Assembly: GCF_921293095.1 (NCBI RefSeq)
Contig: NC_060252.1
Span: forward strand, 43,214,881-43,278,880
Origin: Ischnura elegans
Lineage: Eukaryota; Arthropoda; Insecta; Odonata; Coenagrionidae
DNA length: 64,000 bases
Reading direction: 5' to 3'
Positions 43,800-53,478 of the stretch are shown one piece after another. The position numbers and the translations under genes were made by a program. Under the pieces are notes generated by a model. The model saw nothing but the letters and a program-made list of their open reading frames with translations, searched no databases and was not told the DNA's origin. Each line of letters starts with the position of its first letter. The stretch's first letter is position 1.

Positions 43800-44385
43800 G
43801 CCCTGATCACCGATATACCTCGACCCAGATGACTACGAGAATGGCTAACGATTCAATTAATGATTAAACACGTTACACAAAGGATATTCTGTATAAGCTC
43901 GTCCTCCGCAACATCCTTGGCGTTTAATTAAAGCAAAGCCTTTTTTCACCCTTTGTTGGCTGATGAAAAAAGCCGATTAACGCCGGATCGGAGTGGAACA
44001 GGAGCGATTCAATTTGCACTCGCTTAAGCGATTGTTCTGCTGCTGTGAGTATTTAACAAGATCAGCGGAGCGTGGAGGACCCACGCACGTTACGCCATCA
44101 GGGAAGCAAACGACTATCTACAATCCCAGGATAAAACCCTTACGCTCATTAAGCACGATCTATGCGGCACAATTAAATCAATTTCCTTGGACAATTGACT
44201 ACCGCCTTCTTCGACCAGTGACATTGAGGAGGTGATAGCGTGACTGAATCAAATTGGGAGATCACCTTCATTCAGTCTCCTGAGAGAAACCTCGAGAAAT
44301 TTATTTACAACTTCATCGTACATTGCAAATTACGACCTTTACAACGGGGATTCCAACAAAGCACTACACAAATATCCATCCCCTG
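43800..44385. other. No gene seen
   Basis: An 80-codon frame (43993-44235) has no recognisable motif. No other feature. Confidence 0.4.
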
Positions 44386-44390
44386 GCAAA

Positions 44391-44799
44391 GGCGGATTTA
44401 GAGGGGGGCGAAGGGGTCATGACCCGCACCCAAATGTTATCGAAATTTTTAAATTTTCATTAGTTTAATAGAATTTGCATTTTTGTATATGATATCGTCA
44501 CGTTAAACCTTTTTCAATGAATTAATTTCATATTGTCTGCTATATTAAACAATATTTTATAATTATTTTAAACTTCAAGTTGGCTATTATTTATTCTCCA
44601 TTGTTTAACTTCTTAAATGTATAAAATCGATCAATTTAATCTGTTCTCAAGAATAAAAATTAAATTTTGGCTCCAAAATGCGTAAAAAATGGGTATTTAA
44701 AATATCTAAACGGGAGAACGCCCTTCTCTCCCCGGGGGTATTCCATTCTTCTCGGACTTAGGTCATGACTCCCCCCTAAATTAGCTGCTGAATCCGCCT
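44391..44799. mobile_element. Foldback-type element, GGCGGATT-family, copy 3
   Basis: GGCGGATTTAGAGGGGGG at the left faces CCCCCCTAAATTAGCTGCTG and AATCCGCC at the right. GGGGTCATGACCC and GGTCATGACTCCCC are the matching inner words. The middle is AT-rich. This is the clearest copy of the family in the window. Confidence 0.7.
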
Positions 44800-44804
44800 C
44801 TGCA

Positions 44805-44899
44805 CCCTGGATAGGAATCACCTACCAAGGCGGTATTCGAAGCCACGACTTACGGTTTGGTAGGCGAGGACTTCACCACACCGCTACAGAGGTCGGCAA
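44805..44899 (-). mobile_element. tRNA-derived SINE head, diverged
   Basis: On minus, GCCGACCTCTGTAGCGGTGT, then CCTCGCCTACCAAACCG, then GGCTTCGAATACCGCC and TTGGTAGG parallel the SINE at 34853-34940. It is more decayed and directly abuts foldback copy 3. Confidence 0.6.
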
Positions 44900-45140
44900 A
44901 GATAACGCTAAGTGTGAAAAAGTGCGGCCACATCCAATAGGGAATCTCAAAAATTGCAGTACGAGATTCACGTGCTTTGTACAGAGTAAATTCACGTGCT
45001 TCGTACAGAGTAAGGACTACTTCCGATATAATGGCACTATTCTCCTCAATGACTCAATCAGTAGACAGGTTTGGAGAGGTTAGGGTAGACCTAATCTCCG
45101 ACTCAGGCATAGGTGCATGAAATTCAGACATTCAGGCAGC

Positions 45141-45319
45141 GGCGGATCCAGGATTCCTTTCTGGGGGGCACAAGCAAGGCCGTATCCAGCATTTTGTTCT
45201 GAGGGGGCACAAGGATACCTCATAATACAAAACGAACGCAATGATAATGGGATAATGGAAATAAACGTATTAAAAATCTTACATCTTCTGTACCTCCCCC
45301 CCCCCCCTAAATCCGCCTA
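45141..45319. mobile_element. Foldback-type element, GGCGGATT-family, copy 4
   Basis: GGCGGATCCAGGATTCC and CTGGGGGGCACAAG on the left oppose CCCCCCTAAATCCGCC on the right. A second CCGTATCCAGCATTTTG/CTGAGGGGGCACAAGG module sits inside, so the left end looks duplicated or a second member is nested. Confidence 0.6.
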
Positions 45320-45885
45320 TGCGATTCAGGGTACGCTTGAGAGATCACGTGTACTGAGATGGACAGCAGTCACATCGGAGAGGAAATCCCACTAATAACT
45401 GTATGCAAATCAGCGGGGAAGAGAAATCACCGACGTTACCACACTATTCTCACTCGTTCAGCTAATACTCGTAGGTTAATTTGGGTACGCTAGGGTAGAG
45501 CTCATCCCGTAATAAACTGAATGGAAGAAGCGGATACTTTGTGGAGATCCATTACTAGATATGAAGTAATAGTACTTTGCACTTTTCCACATAAAACTTT
45601 ATTTCACCTGAGCCAACATGTTTCACTGCACTGCTGCAATATCAAGACTCATTAAGTCTCACAATCAGTCTCATTAATGCTGCAGTGCAGGGAAACAGGT
45701 TGACTCTGGTGAAATAAAGTTTTACGAGGAAAAGTGCAAAGTAATATCACTTCATATGATCCCGTAATTCAAAATTAATTAAAATCATTCAAAATTAAGA
45801 GAACCCTTTAATAATTACGAGGCCATGAGAAATTTTAGTGACTACTTCAACTGCATTTCTTTCTCTCATTCACTCAATCAGTGAT
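45320..45885. other. No gene; inverted segment pair near 45575-45760
   Basis: TTTGCACTTTTCCACATAAA with ACTTTATTTCACCTGAG (about 45575-45612) faces its approximate reverse complement CTGGTGAAATAAAGTTTTAC and GAAAAGTGCAAAG (about 45706-45740). The ATTAATGCTGCAGTGCAG core lies between, also partly mirrored. It looks like a roughly 170-bp foldback. No gene. Confidence 0.55.
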
Positions 45886-45889
45886 TCAA

Positions 45890-46010
45890 CCTGAAGGTTG
45901 GTTGGGATAAGTGAGAGTAAAGCCTACCCCAGACTAAGCCACAGGCGTGTGAACTTTTAGGGTTAGGGGACAATACCATTCCCTAGGCCACCTCGCTCGG
46001 CGAGGACATT
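45890..46010. repeat. Dispersed repeat, inverted relative to 24.1 kb copy
   Basis: Contains AGACTAAGCCACAGGCGTGT, GGTTAGGGGA and CCCTAGGCCACCTCG, matching the reverse complement of 24095-24255. A short GGTTAGGGTAGACCTAATC segment near 45080 may be a further fragment. Confidence 0.5.
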
Positions 46011-46118
46011 ATTATGATTCAAGGAGCTGCTACTGAGTACAACAAAGCAATGTACTCTTATGGAATCACCCGCAAGTGCACAGAAAGTGCGAAATTTTCA
46101 CAGAGGAAAAATAATTTG

Positions 46119-46185
46119 CCTTGACCGGGATTTCAACCCTGGTCTCACGAATACGGCCAGGTGTTCTACCACTTAAGATTACATT
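46119..46185 (-). mobile_element. tRNA-like SINE head
   Basis: On minus, CTTAAGTGGTAGAACACC (A-box position) and GGTTGAAATCCCGGTCAAGG (B box) lie at tRNA-like spacing, with an intervening arm CGTATTCGTGAGACC. Stem pairing is poor and the 3' side runs into AT-rich DNA, so a SINE or decayed tRNA pseudogene fits better than a tRNA gene. It differs from the Gly-derived family at 34.8 kb. Confidence 0.5.
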
Positions 46186-46189
46186 CTAT

Positions 46190-47140
46190 TTTATCTCCAC
46201 GAATTGGGATGCTCGGATTCCATTTCCGACATTGGAAAATGATTTTTCCACTGAGGACATTGCTACACTAGACATTAAAAAATGTTCCTTTTCTGTAACA
46301 CTTGTAATAAACTTATTTTTACGCAATTTTTACTTCTTAATCCAAAAATGACCTTCAAATAGCTGTGCGCACAGTTTTCTAGAATCAGAAACACCCTTAT
46401 TTCAGGGTAGGTATATGATGCACTTAAGGCTACCACCTTGAAAGAAACAAATATCACAGCAAACTTTATGCCCTCCGGAATTTTTCCTAATCTTCTCTTC
46501 GAAAATACTAACAATAATTCAAATTTAATCGAGGAATCCTAGTGCACTCGCCTAACTGTATGGTGTATTCCAGACTAAAGTCAGCAAGTTGTATGTTTTG
46601 ATCAATCCTATCTCTACCTACTCATCACTTAATTTACTCCTACGTTTAACTGGCATGACTTAGGAGTGCAGTGAGGTTTTGTCGAAGTTTCTTCAGGGAT
46701 TCAGGATCCCTGAAGACGATGGGCGAGTTGTCCATCGAAGCGTTGGAAGGAGAAATGAAGGACCTGACCCGGTGCGAAACCCGAGAAAACTTCACTGCAA
46801 TTGCTCGCCGGGAAAAAACAAAAAATTATATGACTTAGGAGTTTCTGACGGACCGAATGTAACGATGTTAATGATTGTATTTCCACAATATATTATGTGG
46901 CGGCAACTTGTCGGATAAAAAAATAGTTACTAAGAATGCCATTGTAAGCGCATTGTTAAAATTATATTTGCATGCAAGTCACAGAAACTGCTTCGACAGC
47001 GTTAACGGAGGGCAACTTCTCATACGCCTCTGACGGCCACGCTAAACTGCAACGGACTGCAAGTTCTCACTTCTAACCCCTTCGGGTGCAGGGTTAATTC
47101 ACCACCGGACTCGGCTAACAAGTAAATTTACTATGAAGTA
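46190..47140. other. No gene seen
   Basis: Short frames only. It includes the second copy of the CCCGAGA hairpin family at about 46690-46815, where AGGGATTCAGGATCCCT forms a small local palindrome. Confidence 0.4.
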
Positions 47141-47149
47141 GCCGACGGA

Positions 47150-47525
47150 GAGAGCTCATGGAAGCAACGAGCGAATACTCACGTTCAAGTGTGGTTCTCG
47201 AAGGATCGGAGTCGATCGCTGTTGATAGCCGTGGGTGCACTGCGACGCTTATTGGGGATGGAACGGCTTATATTCGCGGAGGGCGGGCGGTGGAGAGAGA
47301 GAAGGCGGAGGTCGCCTTTGGAGTGGGGTTGGGGAAGGTCACTGGAGTGGGCGGTGGATGCGTCTACGAGGGGAAGAGGACAGATGCTCATTAGGGCGGA
47401 GGCGGGGGAGGGGATGGAAGGGCACGGGGGCAAGAGAGAGAGAGGGGGGAATGGCAAGCAACAATCGCCGGCAGGACTCAAACTACGTGCATTTGAATAT
47501 TCAAATGGCGGATTTTTAACGTCAC
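47150..47525. other. Purine/G-rich block with overlapping open frames
   Basis: Four frames of 78-113 codons overlap on both strands because the sequence is G-rich and low in stops. The products are glycine/arginine- or proline/serine-rich with no motif. I do not call a gene. Confidence 0.4.
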
Positions 47526-47867
47526 TCTGACATGTATGCCTATCTCACACGTAGGTATTTTTTCGATTTTTCAAATACAATTTTCAAGTAATGCATCGAG
47601 GATAGCCAAATTTTTCTGGTATAAAATCGTTCCCATAAAAAGAGCATATTATGGTCCCATAAAAAGAGTATATTATGAAGTTGTTGAAACTTTCGCGGTC
47701 CAAATGTTGTCAATTAGTAAAAATTTTGGGCTACCCCACGTCTTGTGGCTTAAAAGTCAGCGTTTATTCCCCTATGCCGAGAACCTCTTTCCCGGAAAGA
47801 TACGTCGACTTTTAAGGCACAAAACGCGGGTTAACCTAAAACTTTCATACATTAACAGAGCATATTA

Positions 47868-48226
47868 GGGGTCATCCATTACTTACGTGAGGCATTTAGG
47901 GGGGTTCAAGCCGATTTTCACTCAACCTCACGTTGGTGCGAGGGAGGGACTAGCGAGTGTCACGTAATTGTTTTTACGAAAGAAAAATTTTAAATTGCGA
48001 GAAAACTGGGTTAATTGACTGATCTTAAATGAAAATAATTGAAAAAAAATGTTTTTTAATTCATAAATCACACTTAATGAAGCAAAGATTAACGTATTCA
48101 CACTGAAAATACGCATTTTGAAAAATCTCACGTGAGATTAGGAGGGGGTCGAGCCAAATCTCACAAAGGGGGTTGAGGGGGTCCTAAAATCGCCTAAATC
48201 ACCTCACGTAATTACTGGACGACCCC
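47868..48226. mobile_element. 359-bp MITE with 25-bp inverted ends
   Basis: GGGGTCATCCATTACTTACG-TGAGG at the left pairs with the right end at 22 of 25 positions. Next inside are CATTTAGGGGGG (left) and CCTAAAATCGCCTAAATC (right). ATAT occurs just outside both ends, but a target duplication is not certain. No coding sequence. A likely diverged end of the same family lies near 5955. Confidence 0.75.
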
Positions 48227-48229
48227 ATA

Positions 48230-48670
48230 TGAATTTTTAATAAGTGAAATATACTGCGTTTTGCGGCATAACAAGGACCGCCACGATTTTTTGAGTGATC
48301 ATATTTTCAGGATGTAAATAGTGGCAACTAAGGGTTCGGTTACCATTGATTATAATGGTCTATTGCGATATAGTTTGAAAAATGAAAAGGCCGATCCGTC
48401 GCATTCTTAACGAAATGTTCGTGACAAAAATTTGACGGCCTAAAATCTATCGCAGATTAGTTTTTGACGTCAGCAACTCATGCAGAGGGGGTCACCGCGT
48501 TTTAGACACCCTACAACCTCGCCTCAACTGTAAAAGTGGGTTAAACTGTTCCTTTTTATGAAGGGTTCATTTTTATTCTCTTCAGCGAAAAGAATGGTTC
48601 CAAATACATACCTAAGTAACAGTTCTGAATGTCTGTTCTTGACAAACAGTCAGGGCATATTACTTGAATA
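48230..48670. other. No gene seen
   Basis: AT-rich sequence, no supported feature. Confidence 0.4.
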
Positions 48671-48674
48671 AAGG

Positions 48675-49230
48675 GGGTTATCATAAAAGAATAGTGCGGT
48701 TTGGAACGCGCTTTAAATGAAAACAGAATTACTTATAGTTTATTTTTTCTATTTTTAGAGGTTGTCGCCTCAAACAGTTTTCTCTCGCAATAAAAAATTC
48801 CAATATTTGCACCCTTAGTGGCTTGACAAAAGAGAAACCTAGCATCGACATTAGCCTACTCTTAAAGAAAAAGAATGGGGCGGTTTCTGTAACCCATGGG
48901 AAGATAGTAGGAATAAGTTGGTAGAGATTTTTCTAAGGCTACCCAACCCCTTTTGTAGAGCCTTGAGGAGGGCACTTCAAGTACAGAACTCCGCCCGTGG
49001 GATTGGACGCTAGGCCGTGGTTCCCTTGGCGCATTTCGTTAGGATTAGGCTAATATCGACGCTGGGTTTCTCTCTTATCGAGCGGCCAAGGGCGCACATA
49101 TTGAAATATATTAATTATGTGAAAAAACTGTTTGAGACGAGAAAGCTGAAAAATAAATAGGATAAACTGTAATTAATTCTATTTTCTTTTGAGCCATGTT
49201 CAAAACCGCACCATTCTTTTATGATAACTC
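48675..49230. mobile_element. 556-bp foldback with arms of about 200 bp
   Basis: The left arm (48675-48880) and right arm (49040-49230) are diverged reverse complements. In order they share GTTATCATAAAAGAAT, GTGCGGTTT, CTCAAACAGTTTT, AGAGAAACCxAGC and TCGAxATTAGCCTA. The loop is about 160 bp. The outer ends read GGGTTATC and GATAACTC. Long inverted repeats without coding content are typical foldback or MITE elements; RNA read through it would be a long hairpin. Confidence 0.8.
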
Positions 49231-49234
49231 TGTA

Positions 49235-49970
49235 TATAGCATATTTTCCATATTATTTCCTCTCCTGTTTAACCTCTGCTTGAGGAACGATGGAGATTGA
49301 TGGTAGTACTTCATGACTACTGTATGACACCCCGTGCATTAATTCTCCTTCTGGAAGATTTTCCTTATTCAGAGTTAGAAATTCTAAAGTCCAGTCCCTA
49401 TCTCTCTAAATAGCACATGCGATTAACATCCATAATTATTACATGTTCCACGATGTCTTTTTAAGATCTAAATAAAATTTATCTGGCTATTTCCTCCGAT
49501 TCATTTCACTGAACTGTTCGTTTTGGCAGTTCGGTTCTTCGTGACCCGCCTCTACTCCAAGGTGTCACCTTGCCTCTACTCTACTGTAGCACACGTTATT
49601 GTGAGCGAGTCGTTCCTTCGATGAACGGTTCTTTCTGAATGAGAAAATGAGCCGAAATTGTATTGATATCACAAACTATTTAAATTGGGCGCTGCGTTTA
49701 TTTATTTTAAAATTATAAGAGAAGAGCTGATTAAGGACGACTTTTCTTCGTCGTAACTTATTTTCTCCTTTCACATAGCTATTGTTTTCCATGAATAACG
49801 AATAACGAATTTTAATGACCAACCCTATTGTCATCAAAACCTAAATCTGCAAGTTATTTCTTTTTCATCGATTTTATGATCGAATAAGGTGCTCGCCGAA
49901 ATCAATTAGGTAAGCGTCTGTAGGCAACCCGAAACACATATGGGCCTTCTTCTTCACGCCTGCATTAAAT
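49235..49970. other. No gene seen
   Basis: AT-rich, with a small palindrome CAAGGTGTCACCTTG at about 49559. Nothing else supported. Confidence 0.4.
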
Positions 49971-49983
49971 GATGCGATGAGAG

Positions 49984-50432
49984 CAAGGCCGTAGCCAGGG
50001 GGGGATCAAGGGGGATTGATCCCCCCCCGAAATGAAAAAAAATAAATAGATACTTTATGCTCACTTGGTGCTCACACGACGATATTATATAGCAGCGCAG
50101 GGACATCTAGTAGACCAATGCGACTTAAGTCAATAATTATCTAAACGAGGTATTTGTAGGTGCAGTGTGCGTAGTTGCAGTGCAGTGTGTGAAATAATAG
50201 TGCTGTGAATTAGTAGAGAGGTGAGTGACTTATGAGCCTCCTGAGGGACAGCAGAATTGACATCGACACCGAGGAGTTATTTCATTCGGTTGCTGCAAAG
50301 AAACGATAGAAGGCTAAATTCAATTTTATAATAATATTTTTATATTTTCCTTTAAGGGTTTATAATAAATATGTATATTTTATGTTTGTCTACTATTCCA
50401 TAAACCGAAAATATTTTCTGGCTACGGCCTTG
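49984..50432. mobile_element. 449-bp hAT-type MITE with 8-bp target duplication
   Basis: CAAGGCCGTAGCCAG at the left and CTGGCTACGGCCTTG at the right are exact reverse complements (15 bp). GATGAGAG directly flanks both sides (49976-49983 and 50433-50440), and an 8-bp duplication is the hallmark of hAT elements. Inside is a GGATCAAGGGGGATTGATCC hairpin near the left end. A short frame MSLLRDSRIDIDTEELFHSV (about 50232-50291) could be a scrap of transposase. The element is non-autonomous. Confidence 0.88.
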
Positions 50433-50589
50433 GATGAGAGTAGTTTAACCAGCCAACACCGCATAAAAATTCTTGAGATAGTTGAAAGGGAGGGGTAACT
50501 AACTTGTTTATGCCATATGAGGAAATGGAATGCAAAGAAACATTACGATCGGCTTAAGTTTATCAAGGGCATTTTTTTGAGAATCACGT

Positions 50590-50815
50590 CAGCATAGGAG
50601 GCTTACACGAATAAGAAGGAGCCAATGAGAGAATATTTATGTAAAAGTTTAGACAAAGCTGGTTAAGAGACTGATCAGGAGTTATGGCCTTTACGTCGCG
50701 GAAATGTGGACGCTGATGAAAGAATACGAGATAACAACGGAGGAATTAGAGATATGGGATTGGAGGAGAATTGATAATGCGAAGTGGAAAGTTTAATGGG
50801 AAGTGGTAGTGAAGG
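50590..50815 (+). pseudogene. RTE-type reverse transcriptase remnant
   Basis: Plus-strand fragments NKKEPMREYLCKSLDKAG, then VKRLIRSYGLYVAEMWTLM and TTEELEIWDWRRIDNAKWKV align with the intact RTE element's MNRKELLRGSLCKSLKKRLV, LIWSVALYGAETWTL and EAFEMWVWRRMERVKW. One frameshift separates the two halves. It is an isolated internal piece, neither full length nor ending at a tail. Confidence 0.7.
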
Positions 50816-50880
50816 TAAAACGTCGGTTAAAACCGATTTTTCGAGCAATCGAGATTTAATCAAAATGAAAAGCTCGACTT

Positions 50881-50913
50881 TCCAACATCATCGTCATCAT
50901 TAGTCAACGAGCC
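50881..50913 (-). mobile_element. RTE-like 3' tail
   Basis: On minus this reads GGCTCGTTGACTAATGATGA and on into CGATGATG, the TGATGA-type tail that ends RTE/BovB-like elements. It belongs to the coding fragment at 51150-51610, from which it is separated only by the 234-bp MITE. Confidence 0.7.
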
Positions 50914-50916
50914 TAA

Positions 50917-51150
50917 AGGCCGTTTTACACGGTACACGGAATTGCGCAGTCTGACGTACGTGTGAAGGCGCAATCAAAATTGCGTCGTGTAAAGCGGTGA
51001 ATTGCTAGAACACATGCGAGAATGCGTGGATGCGAGACGGCAAAACAGCCCCTTTTCTAATTTCGTTCATGCATTCGCGCAATTCCACGCCATTTTAGAA
51101 ATTAATGCAGCTCTAACCTGCGCAATTCCGTGTACCGTGTAAAACGGCCT
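50917..51150. mobile_element. 234-bp MITE with 33-bp perfect inverted ends, TAA duplication
   Basis: The left end starts AGGCCGTTTTACACGGTACA and its 33 bases recur as an exact reverse complement at the right end. TAA flanks both sides (50914-50916; 51151-51153). Inside, shorter palindromic pairs GCGAGAATGCG/GCATTCGCGC recur. The TAA duplication fits PIF/Harbinger-type MITEs. Perfect ends imply a recent insertion. Confidence 0.9.
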
Positions 51151-51610
51151 TAAGAATGGTTAGACGAAGCTCGCCATTCCACTCTTCTATACCCTAACTT
51201 TTTCGTAGCGACATATTTCCTCTCATTAACATCCTTAATAACCTGTCCAATGTAACTCATTCGGGGCCGTCCCTTGTCCTCCTTCCCCTCCACCTGTCCT
51301 TCAAAGATTGTCTTCATCAGGCCATTATACCTCAAAATATGACCAACTAAGTTTTCCCCGGCCCTAAGGCCCCGTCTTCTGCTTAAGGTTTTTAGGATAA
51401 TTCTCTTTTCTCCCACTCTCCTTCGCACTTCCTCGTTACTTACACGGTCGATCCATCTCACCTTCATCATTCTTCGGTAGCACCACATTTCGAATGCTTC
51501 CACTCCTGACCTCTCTGCTGCTGTCACTGTCCAAGCCTCGCTTCCATAGAGAAACATTCTCCATATATAGCATCTGATGAATTGTTTTCTTACTTCTATG
51601 CTTGTATTCT
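51150..51610 (-). pseudogene. RTE-like reverse transcriptase C-terminal fragment
   Basis: The minus frame encodes FIRCYIWRMFLYGSEAWTV, FEMWCYRRMMKVRWIDRV, the GHILRYNGLMKTI and GKEDKGRPRMSYIGQVIKD blocks, and ends RRVEWRASSNHS with a stop, as RTE/BovB-like proteins do. It is open but lacks the catalytic palm and endonuclease, so it is a 5'-truncated copy. A MITE splits its coding end from its TGATGA-type tail. It is a different subfamily from the element at 26.8 kb, whose C-terminus lacks the NHS-type ending. Confidence 0.85.
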
Positions 51611-51614
51611 CAGC

Positions 51615-52195
51615 AAAAAAATCGAAATTTGAACCGAAAGATCGATTAATCGAAAAAAATAGACGTTTCTTTAAAAAACTGCTTTTACAAATACATGGTT
51701 ATTTCTTAATCGAAAAAACACTAAAAATACACATTCGAGTAGTAAAAAAAATCTCCTTAGAATAAATGCTTACATTATTGGTAGATAAATTTACAAATGC
51801 TCCCACATCAAAGTTTGGGGAACACCGCCTATAACCATTCGACTTGACTAAAAGTTTTGAGAAAGATCAACTGATTGAGGTGCTTTATTGGTGTAGAGGG
51901 CGTGATTTCCAATCGGGTCTTTCACATGGGACGGATGACGTTATCATAGGCCGGTAGTGGTGCTGCTGAGATCAAACGAAATGGTCAAGATCGAACTCGA
52001 AAAATCGAGTTTGAATCGATAATCGAAGATCAAGGCTTTCTCTATCTCGATTTCCTCGATCTTTGGCATTTAAAACTCGACTTTCGATTTTTATCGAGAT
52101 CCATTGTTCCATCGCTCGAAAACAAGGAAGACAGGCAACGAAGTTCTCGACGTGGTGGGTGATTAGAGGTATATTGTTGAGGAAATAGTCAATAA
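51615..52195. other. No gene; TCGA-rich patch 51980-52110
   Basis: CTCGATTT/AAATCGAG words recur at 51995-52105. It lies next to the satellite, whose monomers are also TCGA-rich, but I cannot align it to a monomer. Confidence 0.4.
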
Positions 52196-52199
52196 TATA

Positions 52200-52840
52200 C
52201 AAAACGAGTCGATTGGGTGCTTGAATTCTTCAAGCGGGTAATTAGGAGGGTGGGAACATTGTTGTGTCACGTGTTGTCGAGCATTGTGTCCATAAGTGTT
52301 TAAAATATTCAAAAATTTCCCTGCCGGTTTTTGAAAGGGTAAGGAACTTAATTGTTTACTTTTAAAATTATTTGTTATTTTCAATATGATATCATTTAAC
52401 GGATAGTTCATTATTTGAATAGGCTAAGTTTAGCACTGAGACATAATTGGAATAAGGTTTTTAAAATTTCAAGACAGTGATGATTTTGTGGTTATTTTTC
52501 AACTCTTAAAGTCCAAAAGCGTTGTGATAAGCGAAACTTGAAAATGAAACGCAGATTCCTTAGGTAAATATATAAAGATATACCACTCGCAAAACATATG
52601 TCCATAATGCAGTGTGTAAAATACTAAATTGTAACGATTCCCCAAATTTCTTTGGTACTAAAAAATAGTTATTCTCAAGATAGTCCAATTTGAAAAAAAT
52701 AGCTTTGGCATATTTGCTATCATTATCGTATCGAATTATCAAGTATACTGACACGTGTATTTAAAATTCGCAATCCTATTCCAGTCTTCGATCATCAACC
52801 CTAAAATTCCTGGTCAACTAATTACGTGGATAGAAAATCC
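52200..52840. repeat. Satellite leader segment, copy 1
   Basis: Begins AACGAGTCGATTGGGTGCTT and is repeated in direct orientation at 59793-60440, offset about 7.6 kb, with moderate divergence. Landmarks are AAGCGGGTAATTAGG, CAAAAATTTCCC and GAAAGGGTAAGGAACT. Its right end merges into satellite monomer sequence (TATCAAGTATACTGACACGTG), so it sits at the array's edge. Confidence 0.85.
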
Positions 52841-53478
52841 TGTATGTAATAACGATTCGATATATTTTAAGAAAAAGCATATTCAATATATATACATCGT
52901 GAGACTACACGCAAAGCATATTTCCATTGGGCATTGTGAGGAAGACCAAGATGTACCCATTCACCAAATTTCATTGGTCCAACGGATACACTAATCAAGT
53001 TATGCCAATTTAAATATTTGCTAAAATAATCAAATCGATTTTTCAATTATACTGACATCTGTACTGTTAAATCCGCAATGCTATTGGTTTAACGTCCAGT
53101 CTATGGGTATCTACTACATAATTCCTGGTCAACTATGTCCTTGGATGTAAAATCCTATATGTAATAGCAATTCGATATATTTTAAGAAAAAGTAAATTCG
53201 ATTTATATCGAACGTGAGACTATAAACAAAAAATACTTCCATTGGGCATTATGAGGAATACCAAGATGTACCCATTTACCAAATGTCATTGGTCCAACGT
53301 AAATACTAATCATGTTATGCCAATTCGCGTATTTGCTACAATTATCGAATCGATCTTTCGATAAAACTGCAATCTGCACTGTAATATCCGCAATGCCGTG
53401 GATTTTAATTGCAGTTAATAGAAAACTTCTCTATATTTCCTGGTCAACTATGTCCTTGGATGTAAAATCCTACATGTA

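Noticed and set aside
47158-47530. Four overlapping 78-113 codon frames as genes
   Set aside because: They arise from a G-rich, stop-poor stretch, lie on both strands, and encode low-complexity sequence.
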